From NCBI RefSeq assembly GCF_049243985.1, contig NC_135375.1:22258490-22322489 (forward strand): a stretch of 64,000 bases of DNA, written 5' to 3'. Shown one piece after another: positions 43,020 through 54,700 of the stretch. The stretch's first letter is position 1. The number at the start of each line of letters is the position of its first letter. The notes under the pieces are model-generated. The model ran no database searches. It was given only the letters and a program-made list of their open reading frames with translations, and had not been told where the DNA came from. The position numbers were made by a program, and so were the translations under genes. The DNA comes from Paroedura picta (Eukaryota > Chordata > Lepidosauria > Squamata > Gekkonidae).

Positions 43020-44240
43020 CATTTCCCAGTTTCATCTAGATTAGATGAACCCGGGGAAGGTGTAGTTTTGGGGGGCAAGGGACCTCAGCAGGGTAGAATG
43101 CCGTGGAATCCATTCTTCAAAGTTGCCATTTTCTCCAGGCGAACCGATCTTGCAATCTGGAGATCAATTGTAATATTGAGAGGTTTCCAGGTGCCATCTG
43201 GAGCTTGGCAACCCTTCTGGGACCTCTGGTCCAGCATCGGTATGTCTGTTATGTGAGGAAGATTCAGTAGGCTCCAGAGGCCCTTTCAAGGTTGAATGTG
43301 TTCACAAAATTAGATGGCGGTAACCCAAGCTAGCAGGCATCCAATTTTTGCAATGGGATTTGTGCCCTCGGCTTGAATCAGTTATTTGTTTATAGCCATT
43401 GCTGGTGATTCAGTGGGCTGGCAGAGGCTATAAACACTTCTGGGGAATAATCCCACATAGTCTGAAGCACACTCAGTGTGTGCGTTGGTGTGACAGTGAG
43501 AGAGTACCCGTCTCGACTTCTCCAAACGGCCCAGCCATAAGTTCGTACAGTTTTCTAAAAAGTTGTGTGCAGAGCCGAGAGAGAGTGCTCAGGAGAAATT
43601 GTATTCTGCCCAAACCAACATGCAAATCCCTGCCCAGAAACAAGAATCTAGCACAAGAGCAGCAAGAGAAGAAACTATCTTTGTAGCAATGGCCGAAGAG
43701 CATTCTAGATGAAGAGCCTGTCTTTGTGGTTCCACCCATGTAAGACATCCTGGGATTTTTCTGACAAGATAGCACAAAGTGTCAGTTTTGCCTTACAAGT
43801 TCCTCTTCAACTCAGAGCTTGGACTTGGCTTTTGCTAATGCATTTGCCAATTTTCCTTCACTTTACAATGGCTGTTTTCTCAAGGCAGCCACCTGGGAAA
43901 CTCCTCTGCTCAGGAGAAATAGGTAAAACGATCAAGCCGAGGTACTTACCATGCACTTTGTTGAGGGAAGAAAACACTGCCCATGCAGAACTAATGCTGC
44001 GGGAAATCTCCTGGGATTTTTCCAGGCAGAACATTTCAGGGGGAGGCTACAAGAGCCCTCAGCTTCGCTGCATAAAAAGATGTCTGATTGTTACACAAGT
44101 GCAAACAAGAAACCTGACTCTAGGGCCTTCATCCCTGAAGAAAACGGAAAGAGGCTTTCTCTCAGAAAACATCTGCTAGTCAGAAAGGGAGGACAAAAAA
44201 GGTGAAGGCTTGTGGCAGGGAAGATGTGCTGAGGGTCATC
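43020..44240. other. C7-C6 intergenic, unassigned
   Basis: 43020-43222 is the unnamed repeat with GGCAAGGGACCTCAGCAGGG and GGAGATCAATTGTAATATTG; the remainder to the MITE is unassigned. No MROH2B exon recognised. Confidence 0.45.
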
Positions 44241-44245
44241 ATGAT

Positions 44246-44381
44246 CAGGGGTAGTCAACCTGTGGTCCTCCAGATGTCCATGGACTACAATTCCCATGAG
44301 CCCCTGCCAGCAAATGCTGGCAGGGGCTCATGGGAATTGTAGTCTATGGACATCTGGAGGACCACAGGTTGACTACTCCTG
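44246..44381. mobile_element. Foldback hAT-type MITE, intergenic
   Basis: Palindrome CAGGGGTAGTCAACCTGTGG to CCACAGGTTGACTACTCCTG; no clear TSD (the flanks share only ATC). Confidence 0.9.
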
Positions 44382-44543
44382 ATCGTAAGGGTTTCGCCAG
44401 ATGTGCTGTTTTTGGAGAGGGGTAGGATGCTGCACGTTGGAGGGAGGGAGCCCACCACAACTCCCCCTTGGAAAGCCTTTCAGCTAAAGCCTTTTCTGAG
44501 CCATCAGAAAAGTACAGTAAGTACAGTTTTATTGGGGTTTTAG

Positions 44544-44545
<2 letters not shown>

Positions 44546-44605
<60 letters not shown>

Positions 44606-44955
44606 TCGATTTATTTCCCGCCGCTCCCAAATGGCTCGTGGTGGGTTACAGTGTCTTAAAAACCTCATTAAAACTCCCATTAAAAGATTTCAAAATGTCT
44701 CAACATGGCGGCACAATAATAAGATCCCCTTCCTACCCCCATTCCTAAAAAAGGGGGGGGTGGAGGAGAAGGAGGTCAACGATGTTCGAGAAGAAGCCCG
44801 GGGGAGAGCAGTCGATGTACCCCAGCAGCCCCAGCCTCAACCACAGGCCTGGCGGAAGAGCTCCATCTTGCAGGCCCTGCGGAACATCGAAGGGTCCCGC
44901 AGGGCCCCTTCTACCATTGTAACCCACCACGAGCCGGTTCCTTGGAGTGGCAGGA

Positions 44956-44999
<44 letters not shown>

Positions 45000-45035
45000 C
45001 AACAACAACAACAATAATAATAATAATAATAATAT
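44546..45035. repeat. Inverted pair of LINE-like 3' ends with ATT/AAT tails
   Basis: (ATT)n at 44546-44605 leads into CGATTTATTTCCCGCCGCTC and GGCTCGTGGTGGGTTACAGT (minus orientation). From about 44830 the related sequence GTAACCCACCACGAGCCGGT runs in + orientation into (AATAAT)n and (AACAAC)n at 44957-45033. A further minus copy is at 63333-63420. Confidence 0.8.
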
Positions 45036-45303
45036 TGTTGCATTTGCATCCTCAAGGTAGGGTAGATTGAGAGCCAATGTCGTATTCAGAGTCTCAGAGC
45101 AGGTGATGAGTTCAAGTCCTTCCTTTGCTCTCCCTGAGTGAGCTTGAGCCAATCATCTCTCTCAGCCAATCATACACAGAAGGGTTGTTGTGAGGAAACA
45201 ATGGCTGGGGGTGGGGGGAGATAGCCACATATGCTGCCTTGGAGGCAGGGTGGGATAAAAAACACAACTGGATTCTGGAAAGGCCTTTGCATCTTTATTC
45301 AGG

Positions 45304-45309
45304 GGGGGA
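45304..45309 (-). terminator. C6: C6 polyadenylation signal, distal
   Basis: TTTATT on + is AATAAA on -, 211 bases after the C6 stop. A second AATAAA (45450-45455) lies nearer the stop; either may be used. Confidence 0.45.
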
Positions 45310-45519
45310 AATGGCCAGGTTTCCATGAGTCCTGATCGGTCATGCTAACCACTACACTACAGTGGCTCAGTGCTCTTGCGGTATTTCAAAAGACTAGATA
45401 TTGCAATCGCTGCTATAAATACATATCAACGTGTTAACACTCGCTGACATTTATTCTGCAGAGATTGCAGCTGAAATGCATTTGTCTCTTCCGTCAGGGT
45501 GGGTCCCTTCAGCCCCGTT

Positions 45520-45701
45520 TTAAGGCAAACATGTCCCAGGGTGCAACATTTCCGTCCTTGTCCTGGCACACTTCATTGCCCCCAGGGCGCAGAGGGTGGA
45601 CGTCCTCTTCCGATGGCCAGATCCAATCTGGATGCAGTAGAAGGGGCCCTGATCCCTCGGGCACTGGTACGGAAACAAGCAGGTACACTCTGACCGATGT
45701 T
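45520..45701 (-). CDS. C6: C6 exon 18, FIM2 and stop
   Basis: EHRSECTCLFPYQCPRDQGP, FYCIQIGSGHRKRTSTLCAL and MLHPGTCLP followed by TAA (45520-45522); human ends EILHPGKCLA. Confidence 0.96.
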
Positions 45702-48700
45702 CTGCGAACGAAAAATAATTTAGGGCCAGCTGTGACTGATCTGTGCTTCGTTTCCAACAAAAAGGAGTTGTAGTATAATACAAGGCTGCCATTCATCTTT
45801 CAATACGACAGCTATTAGGCTGCATTCATAGGGCTGACAGCTCTGAGTGGAGAAATGCCTAAAGATTTGGGGAGGGGGGGTGGAGCTTAGGGAGACTGAG
45901 GTTTTGGGGTAGGGCAGGGACCTCAGCAGGGCACAATGTTTTACTGCCCAGCTTCCAAAGCAATCTATCTCTCCAGGGCAACTGATCTCTGTCATCTGGA
46001 GATCAACTGTCATAATGGGATATATCCAGCCCCCCCCCCCGAAGTTGGCAACTCCACTGCATTCCCCCCTCCCCCCAATATTTTTGATGCTGCAGTAATT
46101 TCTTTTATTGCAACCAGCAGCTGATTCCATCAAGCCATTCTTAGGATTCCTAAGAATATTAAGGGAGGGCTTAATATGTAGATATGGGCAGGGTTGGGTC
46201 CCCCCCCCCATCAACTGGATGATAACAATTGTGGGTTTTCTCATAAATTGCCTTGGGCCAGCCTTGCTGCATGATTATTTGCAGGGAAAGTTCTGCAAAG
46301 GTTATTTACATTTCACTGCATGCAGCAAATCACAACATCCGGCAAACAACATCCCATCTGGCCTCAGTCAAGGGAGAAGGCCTTTTTCTCCAGGCCTGTT
46401 GGCAACCCTATCCCCTCTACCTAGTGCTGCCTCATCTTGAAAGCGTTGATTCTGTCTTTGGTTTTCACGTTGTAAACAATTTTCTTCTCTCTAGCCCAGG
46501 GGTAGTCAAACTGCGGCCCTCCAGATGTCCATGGACTACAATTCCCAGAAGCCCCTGCCAGCATTCGCTGGCAGGAGTTCCTGGGAATTGTAGTCCATGG
46601 ACATCTGGAGGGCCGCAGGTTGACTACCCCTGCCTATCCATCGTTAAAAATTACGGACTTGTGAAAATGTTCTCTTCTTCAGGCGGAATCAGGAAGGCTC
46701 CCATCAGGAAGGAGAGGCAGGAAAAATAAAACCAGACCGATCTTCGGTTTCCTGGCAGGAACTTCGGTGTGTGTCCTCAGCCAAGGCAATTAATGAGAAA
46801 CACCACCATTGTTATCACCCAGTTGTCCAAGGGGAAAACAGCTTGCATAACTGGCACTCCTATGTCCTTTCACTTTCTTGGGGGACTGAACACTCCAAAG
46901 CTGGCCTCTCACTCTCTCCTACACGGAAACCATAAATCAGTATGAATCTCAGACCCATAACCAACCAGCCCACCTCAAGGCAAACATTAATCATTTCAGA
47001 GTCCAATAGCACCTTTAAGACCAGCTGGCAGAGGCTCATGGGAATTGTAGTCCATGGACATCTGGAGGGCCACAGTTTGCCCACTCCAACCAAGATGTAT
47101 TCAAGGCGTGAGCTTTCGAGTGCAAGCACTCTTCCTCAGACTAATGAACTACCATCATGACAGTGGGAATATAAAGCAAAAGCTAATTCTGTTAAATTGA
47201 ATTCAAGGGGACTGATTGGCTTTTTTTTAGCAAAGAATTATCATATGGCATCATATGGCTGAATTTGGATATTGTGACACAGTTTACTAATTTAACAGAA
47301 TTAGCTTTTGCTTTATATTTCCACTGTTATGATGGTAGTTCATTAGTCTGAGGAAGAGTGCTTGCACTTGAAAGCTCATACCTTGAATAAATCTCTGTTG
47401 GTCTTAAAGGTGCCACTGGACTCTGATTTTGTTTTGCTACTTCAGACCAACACAGCTACCCACTTGATCTAATTCTTCTGTATTTTAATGAGGCTTATCC
47501 CCAAGCAGTATTGGACCTCAACCCAAAAGAGTTTTTACCACAATGACTTCACAGAGTTATAGTTTGATCGTGCTCTAACAGAAAAGCAAACAACCTAAAA
47601 GTTATGTTAGCTTTTAGGATGAAATTTGATGCAGCAGCAGCAGCAGAAAGCTACTTCTGAATGAGTGGTCCCAGGTGTCCTATTCCATTGTACCTCTCTG
47701 TGGCAGAAAAGTTGCCAATGAAGCTGGGGGGGGATCGCTTCAGGGTGACATGTCACTTTTGGGGTGTGTGGCAAGGAGGCATGGCCAGCTGACAGCACTT
47801 CCAGTAAAATTTTCAGGCCTGTTTCCCCTGTCAAAAGGTCGAGTGCGGGACGGTGTCCTTTAGAACAGGGGTAGTCAACCTGTGGTCCTCCAGATGTTCA
47901 TGGACTACAATTCCCATGAGCCCCTGCCAGCAAGCGCTGGCAGGGGCTCATGGGAATTGTAGTCCATGAACATCTGGAGGACCATAGGTTGACTACCCCT
48001 GCTTTAGAACATTTAATCCTGAAGTCACGAGAACACATAATGAAATGTGAACTCAAGACCCAGCACTTGCGTATGAACCTTTGGGAAACAGGGATCGAGA
48101 GCTCCTTCCAAGTCCCCCCCTTTCCCAGCACCTCCTACCTGAACACGTTTCCCAGTCGTAACACTCATCGTATCCGCAGGGCTGCTTCCTCGTGCTGTCT
48201 AAGAAAAGGTTTGCTCTCTCAGTCGCCCAGGTCAAATCGGTGTTGTCGTTGCAGGGGCCAGGATGGAGGAAGTGGAGTCCGTTGCCCCCCCTGCACTTCT
48301 CCACCAGATACTGACATCCGGGTTTTGTAAGGGCTTGAGCAGAGGTGACGTTCAGGACACAGATGTCTTCTGAGCTGGGACTGTCAAGAGACAAAGATTG
48401 GCAGGAAGCATGGCTTGGTTGCCAGGTCTTCATGCCCAGGTGACTTATTTACCACCTGATTCCTCCTCTGTTGCGTTATTCAAGATGGGTATCCATGTTA
48501 ATCTGTCTGTAGCAGTAGAAAAGAGCAGGCTAGGAGCTTCCATGAGTCATTGCTCAATTACTCAGAGCAGTGACTCATCAAAGTCTGTACCCTGCCACAA
48601 ATTTTGTTAGTCTTTAAGGTGCTTCTGGACTCCTGCTCTTTTCCACTTCCGCTACTCACTGACTGCTCTGTGACTTACGTACAATGACATCTATAAAGAA

Positions 48701-51700
48701 CAATGACCCTTGGTGCTGGTGTTATCTCTGACTGCATCCGTTCTTTGATGGAACTCATGTTCTGCAGAGATAAGCACAGTAGCAACAGAGCATCCACACG
48801 GCTATAATGAATTGTCAGGTGGTGATTAAAGAACTCCTCACAGCAAAATTCTCCCCTGGAATGGTGGCTGCAGGGGGCTGGAACAAGGAACATGGGCAGG
48901 ACTGGGGAAAATCAGCACTGCCCCTTCCCAGTGGCAACCACTCTGCTTTGACTGCAGTCTTTCCAAGCTGATGTGATGAAGGGAAAGGCTGCTGGGCGTT
49001 ACAACCAAAGCCAAACAAAATAGCCAGTACGGAATTGACCTTTAACACTGATGGAATATTCAAGATTTGCAGAGTGCATGACAGAGCAGGTTATAGAGAG
49101 TGTCCTGCAGGGGGCATTGGAGGAAATGTGTATTTAGCATAGTTGAATCAGGAATTTCTGATATTTTTCAGATTATGTGCTCCAGTGTCCTGATTAGCTT
49201 AATAAGAGACTTCCTACTCTTTGGGCCATATTTCCTCCCCGCTTGCTTCCTGAATCAACAGACAGCAGTTGGACTGACAGATCTCCTCTCTCTAAGTAGA
49301 CAAAATGACTGAAGCCAACAGTTAGATAGACGGTTAGGTTTCTTCTTACTCTCCTTTCTACTCAAAATGAAGCTATTTTACCCTTTTTTTATTCTTTTAA
49401 GCAGCTTGGTGCTGTGCCCCTTTTTGCAAATCTAAACTGTCAACAACAAACATCAGCATCTGCACTCTCTAAATGGGCACCAGAGTGTGCCTCACTCTTT
49501 TGGAAGGACTCCTCCTCTTTAGGAAGGACAGAGAGGAGACAAGGAGCCATAACAACACCATCTTGTACTGCTTGGCCAAACTTGTGACTTCCAAGCCCCA
49601 GGCAACCCACCCAATGCAGAGGACTGGCCATCCCTTCCATTTACTGCCCGCCTGCTAGGAATTTCAAAACCAGGGAGGCCATCAAACAGCTGGCAGGGCA
49701 CAGACAGGCAATGCATGGTTCATTCTCCTTACTTACTCGCAGTCCTCCTCTGGAGACAAGCACACACATTGAGACCCCACCTTTTTAAGTCCGGGCCTGC
49801 AGTTGCCTTTGGAAATGATCCGCAACTCTGTAAGAGAATCCAACAATAATCAAACTGAACCATGCCCTGCTGATACCACTGCCTTGCCTGTGGGCAATGA
49901 GAAGGCCCCCCGGCTTTCAGCCATCTCAGGAGGCAGCAGGGGGGAACATGGTATTGCCTGCACGATTGATACCTATTGATACCTGCCTGAGAGGTGGTGG
50001 CCCCAGCTTGGACTCATTCCTACACTAAAAACAACCTGTCTTCCTATCCTTTCCCACTGGAATGATTTTCCAATCACAGTCTGCTTCTGGATCAAGTTAA
50101 AGGTTTTGGTTTTAATCTTTAAGGTCATATGTGGCCTGGCTCCTACTTATCGGAGGGACCGCTTGTCTGCTTATGCCCCTCGCAGGACTTTATGGTCTGT
50201 GGGTAGCAATCTGCTGGTTGTCCTGGGCCCCCGGGAGATTCGCCTGGCCTCGACCAGGGCCAGGGCCAAAACCTGGTAGAACGAGCTCCCGGAAGAGCTA
50301 AGGGCCCTGATGGAGCTACCTAGGTTCTACAGGGCCTGCAAGTTGGAACTCTTCCTCCAGGCACTTGGTTGAGGCCAGGCGGGGGGGGGGGGGGTGACCG
50401 TAGTTACGAACAGGGGATCCGACCCTATCCTATGCGTTCTCATACTGAACATGGAAGATCATAGCCCAATTGTACATCACTAGGACCATGCTATTGGTCC
50501 CAGTTGGGATTGGCTGAGTTGGTTTGAAAAGTTGGAGAGTTATTGTTGAGTTAGACCGCCACCTTCATAACTACACTTGAATAATGTTTTAATGGGTTTT
50601 TACGAGTTATCTTGTTTTATGTTTTCATTCTGTAAGTTGCCTCAAGGTGGCATTCATCAAAAGAGGCGGGATACAAATGTAAAAATAAATAAAAATAATT
50701 CCATTCTATCACTTCAATTTTCCCAGTTGTATGACTCTAGGTGTGATCTACTAGCAGGTTGGGAGGTAGTAAGCCATTGTCCTACTTCCACCAGTTCTAT
50801 TAGCTTGAGTTCTTTTTGGTGGGAGCTCAATGACTCCTTTCTTCAACTCCCTACTTCAGCCACTTCTCCACCCCCTACTAGTCTGCAGCTGTGCTCCTGT
50901 CTGTGGGCATGGAGCAATCACAGTCACTGGAATATTGGGGTGAATTCTTGAGTGGAGGGTATTTATCTACACCAGGCACAAACAAATGCAATAGCCCAGA
51001 TGCCAAGGTGTTTAATGAGTTCAGTAACAAGCACAGCCAGGTACATACGTTTCTTGCAAGAGAGAGATTCCAGAATAGCGGGAGTCCAGGATAGGTCAGC
51101 CCCACAAGTGTATTTCTTTTGGCCAATGAGAACTAAACCATTTGGGCAATTCATCTGGATGGTTTCCCCAATCCGGTATTGAAATTTAAATGGGAAAACT
51201 GAGACCGCATCAGGGACCAATGGTCTGGAGCAAGCAGATGCTGGAGGAAAGAAAGATCAAGTTCAAAATATTGAAGTTAAGTTACACTTTCACGCCTGAA
51301 AAGAAATAAAGTAAATCTTGAACAAGTTATATGGGAACTGGGCTACAGATTATATTTAAAGGGATTCATTCGTGTTCTTCACATTAAAGCTGTTCGTCAA
51401 GTTCTTACGTTCACATTCAACAGCATGTTGATTCCATGTTTTGTCCGGAAGGCACCTAAGGAACTGGTAGCCTTTGAGCTGATGTCCATCCAAGCAGACA
51501 ACTTCAGCCTCTTCTCCAACTGAGTAGTAAGGTCTCTCATTCTGAAATTGCATTGCATCATGCATTAAATGACTATTCTATAATACAAGCCATAGGAATG
51601 TACGTAACAACCACCAACTTGTAACCAGCTTTGAAGACCCCAGCAAGGGGCTTTCAAGGCAAGTGCAGAGCAGAGGTGGTTGGCCACGGCCTTCCTCTGC

Positions 51701-54700
51701 AGACTCTTCCTTGATGGTCTCTTTTCCAATTATTGACCATGCTTAGCTTCTGTGATCTGATGAGCTTGATCTATACCATGCTGCCTTCCCTCCATATAAG
51801 CTGTAGCTAGACATGAGTAAATAACCTTTTATTTGCTGAAAACAGGTATGGGCCATCACTATCAGTGCACATGTAATTTGGCAAGGGGGTTTGGCTTCAG
51901 GAAAGAACCGGGTTTGATATCTGAAACCATCTATCATCAAACCTTTCCAAAATATACGGGATCAAAGTATTGCAGACTTGTGCAGAACAGTACGTGTAGA
52001 ATGGTCCCGGCTGGATAGCAGCAGTATGAATGAGCAGTGAGGGTTGTCTCAGGATGGCTGAGGAGACAGCTTCTATGTGGTTGGCTTTCATCCTCTAGAA
52101 TAGGAATGGCCAAACTGTGGCTCTCCAGATGTCCATGGACTGCAATTCCCATGACCCCCTGTCAATTTGTGGCACTATGTGCTGGCAGGGGCTCATGGGA
52201 ATTGAAGTCCATGGACATTTGGAGAGCTGCAGTTTGGCCAACCCTGCCTAGGGATACAAGAGACACCCCCAAGAACCATATATTTCTGGATAGTTCTCCT
52301 GGTTGACTTGAATTCCAATGCCCTTCTAAGTTTAATAATATACAAGACCCCAATTCACATGTTTCACAGCTATGCTTTCTGTGGCCAATGTAACTTAGAA
52401 ACCCACCGTGCTACACAATTGTGGCAGGAGTGCACATGAGCACTCAGGTTCTAAAGCAGTGTTTTCAATTCAGATATTTAAGCCTTCCCCCCATGGCACA
52501 GAATTGTCAATCCCTGAGGACGATTCTAACATGCCCCTTTTTTATTACTGCCTTTTGGAAGTAGAAGAGGAAGGAAGAAGAGTTGGGTTTTAGGCCCCAT
52601 TTTTCACTGCCCAAAGGAATCTAAAAGCAATTGACAATCCCCTTCCCTTCCTCCCCCCCACAACAGACACCCTGTGACATAGGTGAGGCTGAGAGAGCTC
52701 TGAGAGAAAGGACTGTGACTGACCCAAGTTGTATGGAAGCTGGCTACATGTGGAGGTGTGGGGAATCAAACTCAGCTCTCCAGATTAGAAGCTGCCACTC
52801 TTAACCACCACACCAAGCTGTCTTAGAGGAAGTTAGCTTCCTCTAAGCCCATACCTGTGGAAGCATAATCAAAATGATTGCTCGTTTTGCTGGAGCAGAG
52901 ATGTGAATGTAATACTACTTAACCTTTATCAGGAATAGGCATGTGGCTAACTGGTACAATATTTATCTGTACATTCTCAGAAGATTATTTTGAAAAATGA
53001 TCTCAAGACTACATAATGCCATTCGATTGGTGCTATGTGTCAAGACTAATATCTAAGGATAGGGTCGCCAACTTCCATGTGGTGGTTGAAGATCTGAGGT
53101 TACAGGTGATCTCCAGGTGACAGAGACGAGTTCAACTGGAGAAAATGGCCCTTTTGGAAGATGGACTCTATGGAATTGTACCTCAATGCAGTGCCTCCTT
53201 TCCCCAAACTCCATCATCCTGAGGCTCCACCCCTTCCCCCAAAGTCCGGATATTTCCCAGTCTGAAGTGGTAACCCTATCTGAACATCCTAACACACACT
53301 GGACAGTCTCAGCCCCTTCTGTATTTTGACAAGCGCTACTCACCCGGATGAATCCATTTTCTGGTGGTACCGGAGTCAGGCATCCAGACTCAGCTTCAGG
53401 ATCAAGCATATCTACTTCTCTTCGGCCTTCATCATCATTTACACACGAAGCCCCCCTGGAATGGGTGATCTTTCAGTTAGGAACATGACAAAAACACCCT
53501 CAAACAAGAGCCCCCAGAGCCAGAACCCAAAGGTTGGTGAGGTCAGCAGCTGCTGGGGACCAGCAAACTGCCCAAAATACCAACAGCACAACCATTCTCA
53601 CTATCCTCAAACAGAAAAGTAAGACACCAAAGGCTACAAGACCTTGGATTCAACAGTCCATCTCTTCCTAATTAAGAGATTCCAGAATGGTTTCAGCTGC
53701 TTCTATATGGCAAGAACTCTGTGGCTTTCACCACCACCATGAATGTAGCTGAAAGCATGTTCATGACAGAGTTTTCTATATACTTCATATATTTTTTTCC
53801 TCCAATTTCTCCAGTCTACATACATTCCACAGTGAATCTCTATTACTTTTCGGGGATGTGACTGACTAGCCAACCCTCCTTATTTACACATATGCTATAG
53901 CACTAGAATAGATTTATCAGCATTCAAAATTGATATGGTAGTTGATCATTATAGTGCTATAGCAAATCCTTTTTCTAAAGTCCTCTGGTGGCTCAGACAG
54001 AAAATTACTCGGAAAAATGATGGCTGCAAGAAGATAACAGTAAGAAAATGGTGCCAATGAGGGTAGGGCAGGACTTTTTCAGGGCAGAAATTCATATCCT
54101 TCCTTCTAGACATCATGCTAATTTATGCTAATGCTAATTCACACTTTGTTCTCCTCCTGTGCGTTCCCTGCTTCAAAACTAAAACCAGCAACTCAAGGTT
54201 GACATTTTTGGTAGGGTGTTCTGTAAAAAACTATATCAATGGCCCTCTGTAATTAACAGTGTCATACTCACCCATCTGCAAATAATGAGATGTAGCAGTC
54301 TTCTTCCTCTTCTGCTTCTCCTTCACAAGGTTTCCCCCCATTCAGAGGTGAGGGGTTGTTACACAGCCGGGTCCTTCGCTTCTTAAAAGAGGCATCACAG
54401 GGACTCCAGGCAGACCAGCAGCTCCAGTAACCATCTACCGCATCTAGAATCCAAACAAAACTCATTATGGACACATTTAAAGACCACTGGGTATTAGCAA
54501 AAGGGCTCTAAGGGTTCTTTGTGTCTTATACTGCATGGATTTGTTTAATCCACTTTCTGGGCAAAGTGGAAAGCAATGGCAAAGTACCACTGCTCCTCTC
54601 TTGCTTAGAAAGCCCCATTGATGGGGTCCTCATGAGTCACTTGAAACTTGATGCTATTTACATCTTCTAATTAACAGTACTTACTCAGAAACTTTTACTA

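Noticed and set aside
45720-46244. 174-codon minus-strand open frame
   Set aside because: It crosses an interspersed repeat and the C6 exon 18 acceptor region in another frame; no domain.
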